Positions 53,384 to 62,036 of a stretch of DNA of 64,000 nt are shown one piece after another (position 1 is the stretch's first letter; each line of letters begins with the position of its first letter). The stretch comes from Kribbella steppae (GTDB lineage Bacteria > Actinomycetota > Actinomycetes > Propionibacteriales > Kribbellaceae). A model generated the notes under the pieces. It searched no databases, had not been told where the DNA came from, and saw only the letters and a program-made list of their open reading frames with translations. The position numbers were made by a program, and so were the translations under genes. Location: the NCBI RefSeq assembly GCF_004342025.1, contig NZ_SLWN01000005.1, positions 62,001-126,000 on the forward strand. Direction: 5' to 3'.

Positions 53384-54400
53384 TCACTCCTTCGACAGGA
53401 CGCGGATCAGGTTCGTGCCGAGGACCTTGCGGATGGTTGCCTCAGGCAATCCTCGGCGGAGCAGGGCTTCGGTGACCAGCGGCATCCCGGCCGGTCCTCC
53501 CAGACCGGGGACGAACAGCTCGGCGTCCAGGCCCTGGATGATCAGCGGCCGGTCGCAGGCTGGGATCTTCTCGGCGAACACTTCGGCGACGAAGTCGCTG
53601 CCCAGCCCGACGTGATCCTCACCAGCGACGTCGACGAGGTGCTCGATGTGGTCGGCCAGGTGATCGACGGTCGGCTTCTCGGCCTCGGTGAGGAAGCCGG
53701 CGAAGAAGTTCACGCAGACGACACCGCCGGTCGCGGCGATCCCGCGCACCTGCTCGTCGGTGAGGTTGCGGTGGTGCTCGCGCAAGGCGAACGCGCTGGA
53801 ATGCGAGGCGACGACCGGCTTGGTCGCCAGCTCGAGGATGTGCTCGACGCCGGCGCGGCCGACGTGCGAGACGTCGACCAGGACGCCGAGCTCCTCCAGC
53901 AGACCGACCGCTTCGACGCCGGCGTGGGTGAGCCTGCTGCCGGTGGCGTCCTCACCCGATCCGTCGCCGAGCGCGCTGCGGCCGAAGTGCGTGAAGGAGA
54001 CCATCCGGACGCCGAGCCGGTGCAGGGTCTGCAGGAGCTCGAGGTCGTTGTCGATCTGCGGACAGCCCTCGAGCGCCAGCACCAGCGCGATCTGGCCGGC
54101 CTCGGTGGCCGTGGTCAGGTCGTCGGCCGTCGTACAGAGCACGACCTGGTCGGCGTTGTGGTCGGCGATCTGGTGCGCGGCCTCGATCATCCGCAGCGTC
54201 TCGCGCAGCGCCCCTTCCGGCCGGAACTCGTCGTCGATGAACACCGGCAGCACCTGGACATCGATCCCGCCCGCAACCAACTGCGGGATCCACCGCTCAC
54301 GGAAGTACGCCGCCCACGTTTCCTTCGGCCTCCGCGCCACGAGCATCAGCAAGTCGTTGTGCGCGTCCGCGACCAATGTGTCCCGGTGCAGGTCGTCCAT
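53384..54400 (-). CDS. Membrane-dipeptidase (renal dipeptidase, M19) family peptidase
   Basis: The 338-residue protein has the M19 metal ligands: His and Asp in DAHND (13-17), Glu in LALEGCPQ, His in VDVSHVG and His in ASHSSAF. It cleaves dipeptides, including those with D-residues or dehydro groups. No signal peptide. It is co-transcribed with the serine hydrolase and divergent from the ornithine-cyclodeaminase-like gene. Confidence 0.92.
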   Translation of the reverse strand: MDDLHRDTLVADAHNDLLMLVARRPKETWAAYFRERWIPQLVAGGIDVQVLPVFIDDEFRPEGALRETLRMIEAAHQIADHNADQVVLCTTADDLTTATEAGQIALVLALEGCPQIDNDLELLQTLHRLGVRMVSFTHFGRSALGDGSGEDATGSRLTHAGVEAVGLLEELGVLVDVSHVGRAGVEHILELATKPVVASHSSAFALREHHRNLTDEQVRGIAATGGVVCVNFFAGFLTEAEKPTVDHLADHIEHLVDVAGEDHVGLGSDFVAEVFAEKIPACDRPLIIQGLDAELFVPGLGGPAGMPLVTEALLRRGLPEATIRKVLGTNLIRVLSKE

Positions 54401-54443
54401 CGAGCCCCCTCAGTCGGCCGGGGTCCAGAGTAGCCTCGGGTCG

Positions 54444-55343
54444 GTGAGAGTTCTGTCGGCTGCCGATGTCCGCCGTATCGTCTCGATGAGTGCTGCTATC
54501 GACGCCGTACGGGATGCGTTCCGGGAGCTGGCCGCTGGGAATTTCGTGTTGCCCGCGCGGCAGATCTTCGGGGACGGGACGGTTCTGGTGATGTCGGCGT
54601 ACCACTCGCCGTCCGGGACCGCGGTGGTGAAGAAGATCGGCATCGCGCTCGATCAGGTGCCGGCGATCCGGGCCACGGTGATCTGGACCGGCGGCGGTGA
54701 ACAGCTCGTCGCCGACGGCAGCTCGATCACCACCTTGCGGACCGGCGCGGTCGTCGGGGTCGCCACCGATCTACTCGCTCCGGCCGACGCGTCCCGGCTC
54801 ACGCTGATCGGGACAGGTGCTCAGGCTCCCGACCAGGTCCGCGCGGTTCTCGCCGTACGACGCATTGCCGCAGTGACCGTCACCGGCCGCTCGGCCGATC
54901 GCGCCGCGGCCCTGAGCACGTCACTGACCGCCGAGTTCCCGGACGTGAAGTTCACGCCCAGCACGTCCGTCGACGACGCGATCGCCGATGCCGACATCGT
55001 GTGCTGCGCGACCTCGTCGTCCACCCCACTCTTCGAGGCCGACGCGCTCCCGGAACGCGTCCACGTCAACGCCATCGGCGCCTTCCGCCCCACCATGCGC
55101 GAACTCCCCCGCGACCTCCTCACCACCGCGTCCATCGTCATAGTCGACCAGCGGGAAGCCGCCCTGGAGGAATCCGGCGAGATCATCGACGCAGTGACCT
55201 CGGGCGCCCTCAGCACGGAGGACTTGCTGGAACTCGGCCCCGCACTGTCACAACCGTTGGAACCCACCGGCCGCACCGTCTTCAAGTCCGTCGGCATCGG
55301 CCCCCAGGACTGGGCCATCGCCGCCGCCCTCGCGAAGGCCTAG
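54444..55343 (+). CDS. Ornithine cyclodeaminase/mu-crystallin family protein
   Basis: Start set at GTG 54444 (299 residues). The start VRVLSAADVRRIVSM and the NAD-binding segment LTLIGTGAQAPDQVRAV are typical; Lys residues in VVKKIGIA fit the catalytic/ligand site. Members reduce imines or deaminate ornithine, lysine or D-amino acids. It lies divergent from the dipeptidase operon by 43 bases, so amino-acid or peptide catabolism is a sensible common theme. Confidence 0.88.
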   Translation: MRVLSAADVRRIVSMSAAIDAVRDAFRELAAGNFVLPARQIFGDGTVLVMSAYHSPSGTAVVKKIGIALDQVPAIRATVIWTGGGEQLVADGSSITTLRTGAVVGVATDLLAPADASRLTLIGTGAQAPDQVRAVLAVRRIAAVTVTGRSADRAAALSTSLTAEFPDVKFTPSTSVDDAIADADIVCCATSSSTPLFEADALPERVHVNAIGAFRPTMRELPRDLLTTASIVIVDQREAALEESGEIIDAVTSGALSTEDLLELGPALSQPLEPTGRTVFKSVGIGPQDWAIAAALAKA

Positions 55344-55351
55344 GTGGGATG

Positions 55352-55443
55352 GCGGACCGCCACACCATCACAATCGCGTCCGCGCGTCCGGCGCGAGCGT
55401 GGACGCGACCCGCCGCGTCACATGTGATGGGCCGGCGGTCCGC
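55352..55443. terminator. Large nested inverted repeat between convergent genes
   Basis: GCGGACCGCC (55352-55361) pairs with GGCGGTCCGC (55434-55443); inside, CCATCACA faces TGTGATGG and CGCGTCC faces GGACGCG. The whole 92 bases can fold as one long hairpin serving as a bidirectional terminator for the cyclodeaminase-like gene and nuoA. Confidence 0.7.
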
Positions 55444-55800
55444 TCAGGTCCAGCGGAGGACGTCCTTGCGGTAGGCGTAGAGGAGGCCGACCGCGACGAA
55501 GGCGAGGAAGATGAACATCTCGATCAGCGTGGCGAAGCCCAGGGCGGCGAAGACGGTGGCCCAGGGGAAGAGGTAGATCGCGTCCACGGCGAAGATCACG
55601 TAGAGGTACGCGAACAGGTAGTACCGGATGTGGACCTGGGCCCAGCCCTCACCCACCGGGTCGACACCGGACTCGTAGGTCTTGAGCTTGCCCTCGGTCG
55701 GATAGGTGACGGTGAGCGCCTTGTTCAGCGCGAACGCGCCGAGCAGACCGGCCAGGCCCAGGACGACGACCGCCGCGATGACGCCATAGCTCTCCGACAC
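55444..55800 (-). CDS. nuoA: NADH-quinone oxidoreductase subunit A
   Basis: A 118-residue, three-helix protein with the conserved loop YESGVDPVGEGWAQVHIRYY and helix FAVDAIYLFPWATVF, whose acidic residue lies in the membrane. It normally starts the nuo operon, but here it is alone: the next complex I gene in transcriptional order, nuoB, is 11.4 kb away. A terminator stands directly upstream (55813-55836). Confidence 0.94.
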   Translation of the reverse strand: MSESYGVIAAVVVLGLAGLLGAFALNKALTVTYPTEGKLKTYESGVDPVGEGWAQVHIRYYLFAYLYVIFAVDAIYLFPWATVFAALGFATLIEMFIFLAFVAVGLLYAYRKDVLRWT

Positions 55801-55812
55801 GGACAGCAGCCT

Positions 55813-55836
55813 AGCCTCGATCCACGGATCGAGGCT
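55813..55836 (-). terminator. Terminator between the NPCBM-like gene and nuoA
   Basis: AGCCTCGATC (55813-55822) pairs with GATCGAGGCT (55827-55836) around a 4-base loop, at the stop codon of the upstream gene and 12 bases before the nuoA start. Confidence 0.65.
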
Positions 55837-56674
55837 TAGTTCGTACAGAGCAGAATCGAGTCGACCGCGACGTACGGGCCGTAGCCGGAGCGGACGTCGG
55901 CGACCTGCAACCGCAGCCGGGTGACGCCGAGGATCTTGTAGTTGAGCGAGGTCTCGGTCTCCTGCTTCTGCAGCACCGACGTCATCGCCGTCGTCCGTTG
56001 TGCAGCGACGTGCGTACAGTCCCGTCGGTCAGGTTGCCCAGCCAGTTCCGCACGAAGCTGCAGCCGGTCGAGTTGACCTCGCCCCAGACGTACCCGCCCT
56101 TGTCCGCCAGCAGATCCGCCTCAGCCCGCCGCGGCCCTTCCTTCGGCGGAACGATGTTGAACTGCGGCGTGGCATTCCCACCCGTCGCGAGCAGCCCCTT
56201 CTTGAAGATGCCGCGCCAGACGTAGTGCTTGAAGCTGATCATCGGCGAGATGGCAGCTGCGTACGGCGCTTGTGGCCCGACCGCGATCCGGTAGGTCCGG
56301 ACCGATCCGGGCTGCACCGTCTTGATGGTGACGCTGGTGCCGGACGAGTACCCGTGGGCGACCTCCTGCCACCGGCGTGCGGACGGGATCCACTGGTGCA
56401 GCGGGATCCGGGTGCCCGTCTTCGGCGCCGGCGACAACGTGCCGATCACCGTGATCACGCCCTTGGTCGCGTCCGTGGTCCGGATGCTGTAGATCTTCGC
56501 CGTCCGTGCCGCTGCGGTGGCCGATGCCGTGAGCGCAACCGGTGCGGCGGCCGCCGTACTGCCGAGACTCAGCGCACTGTCCGCGGGTGCCGCCGGGGCG
56601 GCGCATCCGGTCAGCGCCAGCGCCAACAGTCCGACAATGACACGCCCGACAACATGCACAGGGCGACGGCCCAT
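55836..56674 (-). pseudogene. Lipoprotein with NPCBM-like C-terminal domain, frameshifted
   Basis: Start set at ATG 56674 after GGGAG. A lipoprotein signal with LALTGC precedes an Ala-rich linker. The main frame stops at 55982 after SLHNGRRR, but the next frame continues without a break (MTSVLQKQETETSLNYKILG, then VTRLRLQVADVRSGYGPYVAVDS) to TAA 55836. Together they form a glycan-binding-module-like jelly roll. A one-base indel near 55985-55999 is the simplest explanation: decayed gene or sequencing error. The 249 bases upstream to korA hold no further gene. Confidence 0.72.
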
Positions 56675-56947
56675 GGGAGCTCCCAGCAGGTGGATCACAA
56701 CTTGATGGCGACACCCTGCCGTTTCTCACTCCGGATCGCAAGCGAGCCGCTGCGGAGTGTGACACTGGAGGATTTCGTCGTACCCGACGACGTCCAGCCA
56801 CTAACACCCGTGTCCCAGGCTGTGGACCACCGGGGCTTCCGCATGGTTCTGTTCTAAGGGCGAACTAATATTGGGGTTATCGCCCTGACTGGGGGGATCG
56901 ACCTGTCGCCCACGAAGCGGCCGGCCGGCCCAAGCTTCGACTTGGAG

Positions 56948-58942
56948 ATGAACAGAACAGTGACCATCGAGGTCAAGCAGCTCGACCGCGTGGTGATCCG
57001 CTTCGCCGGCGACTCCGGTGACGGGATGCAACTCACGGGGGACAGGTTCACAGCGGAAACGGCGTCGTTCGGCAATGACCTGTCGACGTTGCCGAACTTC
57101 CCAGCAGAGATCCGGGCACCAGCCGGAACGCTGCCGGGCGTGTCGTCGTTCCAGCTGCATTTCGCCGACCACGACATCCTGACGCCAGGTGATGCGCCGG
57201 ATGTGCTGATCGCGATGAACCCGGCCGCCCTCAAGGCGAACCTGCGCGACGTGCCGCGCGGCGCCACCCTGATCGTCGACACCGCCGACTTCACCGCCCG
57301 CAACCTGAAGCGGATCGGGTACGACGAGAACCCGCTGGAGACCGGTGAGCTCGACGGCTACCACGTCGTACCGCTGAACCTGACCGGCATGACGGTGGAG
57401 TCGGTCAAGGAGTTCGGGCTGTCCCGCAAGGACGCGTCGCGGGCGAAGAACATGTACGCCCTCGGCCTGGTGTCCTGGCTGTTCCAGCGACCGGTCGAGT
57501 CGACGATCACGTTCCTGGAGACCAAGTTCGCCTCCAAGCCGGACATCCGCGACGCCAACATCGCGGCGTTCCGCGCGGGCTACAACTTCGGCGAGACGGC
57601 CGAGGAGTTCTCGGTCCGGTACGAGGTGAAGCCGGCCAGGATGGCCACCGGTACCTACCGGAACATCTCCGGCAACCTCGCGCTGGCGTACGGCCTGGTG
57701 GCGGGCGCCCAGCGCGCCGGTCTGCCGCTGGTCCTCGGCGCCTACCCGATCACTCCGGCCTCCGACGTGCTGCACGAGTTGTCCAAGCTCAAGCGGTTCA
57801 ACGTCACCACGGTCCAGGCCGAGGACGAGATCGCCGGTGTCGGTGCTGCGCTCGGCGCCTCGTTCGGCGGTGCGCTCGGCGTGACCACGTCGTCCGGTCC
57901 GGGCATCAGCCTGAAGTCCGAGACCATCGGCCTCGGCGTGATGCTCGAGCTGCCGCTGGTGGTCTGCGACATCCAGCGCGCCGGCCCCTCGACCGGGATG
58001 CCGACCAAGACCGAGCAGGCCGACCTGCTGCAGGTGATGTTCGGCCGCAACGGCGAGGCCCCGCTGCCGGTGCTCGCGGCCCAGTCCCCCGCGGACTGCT
58101 TCGCGATCGCGATCGAGGCGGCCCGGATCGCGGTCACCTACCGGACGCCGGTGATCGTGCTGTCCGACGGCTATCTGGCCAATGGCTCCGAGCCGTGGCA
58201 GATCCCGGTGGTCGAGGACCTGCCGACGATCGACCCGGACTTCACCCTCGAGCCGAACGCCACCAACGACAAGGGTGAGCCGACGTACCTCCCCTACCTG
58301 CGCGACCCGGAGACCCTGGCCCGTGCCTGGGCGATCCCGGGTACGGCGGGACTGGACCACCGGATCGGCGGTCTGGAGAAGGAGGACAAGACCGGCAACA
58401 TCTCCTACGCCCCGGCCAACCACGACCTGATGATCCGCACCCGGCAGGCGAAGGTGGACGGGATCACCGTCCCGCCGCTCGAAGTGGACGACCCGGACGA
58501 TGACGCGAAGGTGCTCGTCCTCGGCTGGGGCAGCACCTACGGCCCGATCGGCGCCGGCTGCCGCCGGGTCCGCAAGGTCGGCGGCAAGGTCGCGCAGGCT
58601 CACCTGCGGCACCTGAACCCGTTCCCGTCGAACCTGGGCGAAGTACTGAGGTCCTACGACAAGGTCCTCGTGCCGGAGATGAACCTCGGCCAGCTGGCGA
58701 TGCTGCTGCGGGCCAAGTACCTGGTCGACGTGGTCTCGTACGCGCAGGTCAGGGGCATGCCGCTCGGCGCCGCGGAACTGGCCGAAGTGATCGGCAACCT
58801 GGTCGAGGAGACCGAGGGCATCGACGACGACGCCCGCCACCTCGGCGAGGCCGCGGCCAGCCTGACGCATGGCGAAGCGCTGCACACCGAGGCGAACGGC
58901 CGACCCAACGGCCAGTTGCACCACCAGGAGGGAGCGCGATGA
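56948..58942 (+). CDS. korA: 2-oxoglutarate:ferredoxin oxidoreductase subunit alpha
   Basis: Start placed at ATG 56948; TTG 56942 and GTG 56960 are alternatives. The 664-residue protein is the fused gamma-alpha form. The N-terminal gamma-like domain has RFAGDSGDGMQLTGDRF (about 20-36). The alpha part contains YPITPASDVLHELSKLK and VQAEDEIAGVGAALGAS, the TPP/CoA-enzyme core. With KorB it decarboxylates 2-oxoglutarate to succinyl-CoA and reduces ferredoxin, an alternative to the 2-oxoglutarate dehydrogenase complex. Confidence 0.93.
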   Translation: MNRTVTIEVKQLDRVVIRFAGDSGDGMQLTGDRFTAETASFGNDLSTLPNFPAEIRAPAGTLPGVSSFQLHFADHDILTPGDAPDVLIAMNPAALKANLRDVPRGATLIVDTADFTARNLKRIGYDENPLETGELDGYHVVPLNLTGMTVESVKEFGLSRKDASRAKNMYALGLVSWLFQRPVESTITFLETKFASKPDIRDANIAAFRAGYNFGETAEEFSVRYEVKPARMATGTYRNISGNLALAYGLVAGAQRAGLPLVLGAYPITPASDVLHELSKLKRFNVTTVQAEDEIAGVGAALGASFGGALGVTTSSGPGISLKSETIGLGVMLELPLVVCDIQRAGPSTGMPTKTEQADLLQVMFGRNGEAPLPVLAAQSPADCFAIAIEAARIAVTYRTPVIVLSDGYLANGSEPWQIPVVEDLPTIDPDFTLEPNATNDKGEPTYLPYLRDPETLARAWAIPGTAGLDHRIGGLEKEDKTGNISYAPANHDLMIRTRQAKVDGITVPPLEVDDPDDDAKVLVLGWGSTYGPIGAGCRRVRKVGGKVAQAHLRHLNPFPSNLGEVLRSYDKVLVPEMNLGQLAMLLRAKYLVDVVSYAQVRGMPLGAAELAEVIGNLVEETEGIDDDARHLGEAAASLTHGEALHTEANGRPNGQLHHQEGAR

Positions 58943-60018
58943 GTACTGTCGATCTCGGCCTGCCGGGTCTGCCCGGAGGCCTGCGCGGCGTACCGGCCGC
59001 GACCGAGCCGCAGAACCGCAAGGAGTACGTGTCGGACCAGGAGGTCCGCTGGTGCCCGGGCTGCGGGGACTACGCCGTCCTGGCCGCTTTCCAGGGGTTC
59101 CTGCCGGAGCTCGGGATCAAGCGGGAGAACGTGGCGATGGTGTCCGGGATCGGCTGCTCGTCGCGGTTCCCGTACTACCTGTCGACGTACGGCATGCACT
59201 CGATCCACGGCCGCGCGCCGGCGATCGCGACCGGTCTGGCGGTGGCCCGTCCGGACCTGAGCGTCTGGGTGGTGACCGGTGACGGCGACGCGCTGTCGAT
59301 CGGCGGCAACCACCTGATCCACACGCTGCGGCGGAACGTGAACATGAAGATCCTGCTGTTCAACAACCGGATCTACGGCCTGACCAAGGGTCAGTACTCG
59401 CCGACCTCGGAGCCGGGCAAGGTGACCAAGTCGACGCCGATGGGCTCGGTGGACAACCCGTTCAACCCGGTCTCGCTGGCGCTCGGCGCGGAAGCGACGT
59501 TCGTGGCCCGGACGGTGGACTCCGACCGCAAGCACCTGACGTCGGTACTGCGCGAGGCCGCGGAGCACCGGGGGACGGCGTTCGTGGAGATCTACCAGAA
59601 CTGCCCGATCTTCAACGACAACGCGTTCGAGGCGTTCAAGGACCCGGAGACCCGGGACGACGCGATCATCCCGCTGGTGCACGGCCAACCGATCCGGTTC
59701 GGCACGGACGGCCGCCTCGGCGTGGTCCGCGACGGTTTCGCGTCGCTCGCCGTCAAGGAGGTCGCCGACCTCCCGAACGGCGAGGCCGACCTGGTCGTCC
59801 ACGACGCCCACACCGACGACCCGGCGTACGCGTTCGCCCTGTCCCGGCTGACCGATGCCGGCGTCCTGCACCGCGCCCCGATCGGCGTCTTCCGCTCGGT
59901 CGACCGGCCGGCGTACGACGACATGGTCCGCCAGCAGATCACCACCGCCCAGGAAGCCCAGGGCACCGGCGACCTCCAGGCGCTCGTCACCGGCGCAGAC
60001 ACCTGGACAGTCAACTAA
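58939..60018 (+). CDS. korB: 2-oxoglutarate:ferredoxin oxidoreductase subunit beta
   Basis: The 359-residue beta subunit overlaps korA by 4 bases (ATGA). It has the Cys pair in WCPGCGDYAVL and a further Cys in GCSSRFPYY for the [4Fe-4S] cluster. The TPP-binding motif runs GDGDALSIGG to HTLRRN. GKVTKSTPMGSVDNPFNP is a family signature. It passes electrons to ferredoxin, the likely donor for the NuoEFG-less complex I in this window. Its end overlaps the convergent hydrolase by 8 bases. Confidence 0.94.
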   Translation: MSTVDLGLPGLPGGLRGVPAATEPQNRKEYVSDQEVRWCPGCGDYAVLAAFQGFLPELGIKRENVAMVSGIGCSSRFPYYLSTYGMHSIHGRAPAIATGLAVARPDLSVWVVTGDGDALSIGGNHLIHTLRRNVNMKILLFNNRIYGLTKGQYSPTSEPGKVTKSTPMGSVDNPFNPVSLALGAEATFVARTVDSDRKHLTSVLREAAEHRGTAFVEIYQNCPIFNDNAFEAFKDPETRDDAIIPLVHGQPIRFGTDGRLGVVRDGFASLAVKEVADLPNGEADLVVHDAHTDDPAYAFALSRLTDAGVLHRAPIGVFRSVDRPAYDDMVRQQITTAQEAQGTGDLQALVTGADTWTVN

Positions 60019-60772
60019 CAAAGGCTTGGACGGCTTTCTGAAAGCCGTCCGGGTCTTCGATCCACGGGTAGTGCGCGACACCGTCGAGCACTACCCGTTC
60101 TGCGTTCGGCAGCGCCTTCAGCAGGCTGTCCGTGACGGCCGGTGGACGCAGATCCTCGGCGCCGTGGATGAGCAGGGTCGGTCCGGCGATCCGGCGGCAG
60201 GCCTCGGCCCGATCCGGCACGGCGCGGAGGGCGGCGAGCAGTGCGTCGGCACAGAGCTGGTTGGGTTCGAAGCGTGGGGTGTTGAGGCGGTTGGCGTGGT
60301 CCAGGGCTGTCGACCGATCGGCGAAACCCGTTGAAATACGGGCGATCCAGGGATCGTCGGAGGGTTCGCGGGCGAGGATCTCGGCGACGCGTCGGCGGTA
60401 CGACGATGGTGGTCCGTCGAGACCGGTGCTCGATACCAGGACCAGGCGACTGATGTGGTCGAGGTGCACCCCGGCGTACTGGAGAGCCAGTGCCGCACCC
60501 CACGAGTGACCCATGAGCACGACCTTCGCGTGGCCGGTGCTCTGGCGGACTGTCTCGAGGTCGGCGACGAAGCGTTCGAGGGTGTAGGGCCCGCGGCGAT
60601 CCGACCGACCGCAGCCTCGCTGGTCCCACCGATGAAGCCTGAACCCAGGCAGCGCGAGATCTTGGAAGACGTCCCACCACCCAGGCCCGCCGTGGACCAG
60701 GACGACGGGCGGGCCGTCACCGGTGACCTCGGTCCAGAGTTGGTAGCCGTCGTCAGTCGACAAGTGCGCCAT
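60011..60772 (-). CDS. Alpha/beta hydrolase (proline iminopeptidase-like)
   Basis: A 253-residue hydrolase with the S33 signatures HGGPG (27-31), WDQRGCGRSD (49-58), and nucleophile Ser90 in GHSWGA. The terminal His lies in DGVAHYPW. It could cleave N-terminal residues from short peptides or act as an esterase. It overlaps the upstream serine hydrolase by 20 bases, so the two are co-transcribed. Confidence 0.88.
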   Translation of the reverse strand: MAHLSTDDGYQLWTEVTGDGPPVVLVHGGPGWWDVFQDLALPGFRLHRWDQRGCGRSDRRGPYTLERFVADLETVRQSTGHAKVVLMGHSWGAALALQYAGVHLDHISRLVLVSSTGLDGPPSSYRRRVAEILAREPSDDPWIARISTGFADRSTALDHANRLNTPRFEPNQLCADALLAALRAVPDRAEACRRIAGPTLLIHGAEDLRPPAVTDSLLKALPNAERVVLDGVAHYPWIEDPDGFQKAVQAFVS

Positions 60773-61943
60773 AGACAGCGGCTCGCAGCTCGCGGCGGAT
60801 GGGGTAACTGGAGGACGGACGCAGCTGGGTCAGGAAGATGACGATGAGTTCGTCGGCCGGGGAGACGAAGAACGCAGTCGAGGCGGCGCCACCCCAGAAG
60901 TACTCGCCGGGTGTGCCGATGGTCTGGGCCACGACCGGATCCAGCAACACCCCGAACCCCAGGCCGAACCCCTGTCCCTCGCGGCGCGTCTCCCCGCCGA
61001 AGTCGGCCATCGACGCCAGGTCGCGACCGTCCGGCAGATGGTTGGCGGTCATGAACCGCAGCGTCCGCGACCCGATGACCCGGATACCGTCGAGCGAACC
61101 GCCGCCGGCCAGCATCCGGCCGAACCGCAGGTAGTCCCCGGCGGTCGAGACCAGCCCGGCGACACCCGACAGGAACGTTCGGGGCCGGGTGTACGCGCTG
61201 GTCCGCGGATCGTCGGCGAGCGTGAAGCCTCCGTCGGCGAACGCATAACTCGCGGCCAGCCGGCCGATATTTGCCTCAGGCACCGAAAATCCGGTGTCCG
61301 CCATGCCCAGTGGATCGAAGATCCGCTCCCGCAGATAGCTGTCCAGCGGCAGCCCGCTGATCACCTCGCACAACAGGCCGACCAGGTCGGTGGAGATGCC
61401 GTAGATCCATCGGGTTCCCGGATCGGCCTGCAACGGCAGCTCCGCCAGCCGCGCGGGCAGCTCCGACAAGGGCTCGTCCGAGTCCATCCAGGTCAGCCCG
61501 GCCTCCTGGTAGAGCTGGCTGACCGGATGCTTGCCGTACGGCGCCGCTAGTCCCGAGGTGTGCATCAACAGGTCCCGCACCGTCATCTCCCGCGTGGACT
61601 CCCCCGCGCCGTAGACCTTCGGGCGGCCGAGTGCGGGCAGGTACTTCACGACCGGGTCGTTCAGCTGGAACAACCCCTCTTCGTAGAGCTGCATCAGCCC
61701 GAGGCTCACGATCGGCTTCGTCATCGAGTAGATCCGGAAAATGGTGTCCGGCCGCATCGCGATCCCGCGCTCGGCGTCCATCGACCCACACGTGTCGAAC
61801 AGCACCACCCGGTCCCGCCGCGCCACCACGGTCACCGCGCCCGAGTAGCGCCCCGCCGCGACATACCGCCGTACCAGCTCCGACACCCGCGTCATCCCGA
61901 GCGAGGACATCCCGACCTCTTCAGGCCCAGCGGTCGACCACAT
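60753..61943 (-). CDS. Serine hydrolase of the class C beta-lactamase fold (EstB-like)
   Basis: The 396-residue protein has SMTK at 73-76, the Tyr motif in WIYGISTD and a late GGAAS that replaces the usual Lys-Thr-Gly or His-x-Gly triad, as in carboxylesterase EstB. No signal peptide. It probably hydrolyses esters or peptides together with the coupled iminopeptidase-like enzyme. Divergent from the GlxA-type regulator gene. Confidence 0.88.
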   Translation of the reverse strand: MWSTAGPEEVGMSSLGMTRVSELVRRYVAAGRYSGAVTVVARRDRVVLFDTCGSMDAERGIAMRPDTIFRIYSMTKPIVSLGLMQLYEEGLFQLNDPVVKYLPALGRPKVYGAGESTREMTVRDLLMHTSGLAAPYGKHPVSQLYQEAGLTWMDSDEPLSELPARLAELPLQADPGTRWIYGISTDLVGLLCEVISGLPLDSYLRERIFDPLGMADTGFSVPEANIGRLAASYAFADGGFTLADDPRTSAYTRPRTFLSGVAGLVSTAGDYLRFGRMLAGGGSLDGIRVIGSRTLRFMTANHLPDGRDLASMADFGGETRREGQGFGLGFGVLLDPVVAQTIGTPGEYFWGGAASTAFFVSPADELIVIFLTQLRPSSSYPIRRELRAAVYGALVD

Positions 61944-61979
61944 CCAGCCTCCTCGTAACGTTCATTTCAAAATGTAGAT

Positions 61980-61994
61980 CATCTGTTGCAGATG
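61980..61994. promoter_or_regulatory. CATCTG-TTG-CAGATG inverted repeat
   Basis: Perfect six-base arms in the AT-rich 93-base gap between the divergent serine hydrolase and GlxA-type regulator. Candidate operator for the regulator. Confidence 0.4.
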
Positions 61995-62036
61995 TTACAG
62001 GCACCGTTTCCTTGGCCGGCGGGTTAACTTGTCGGG

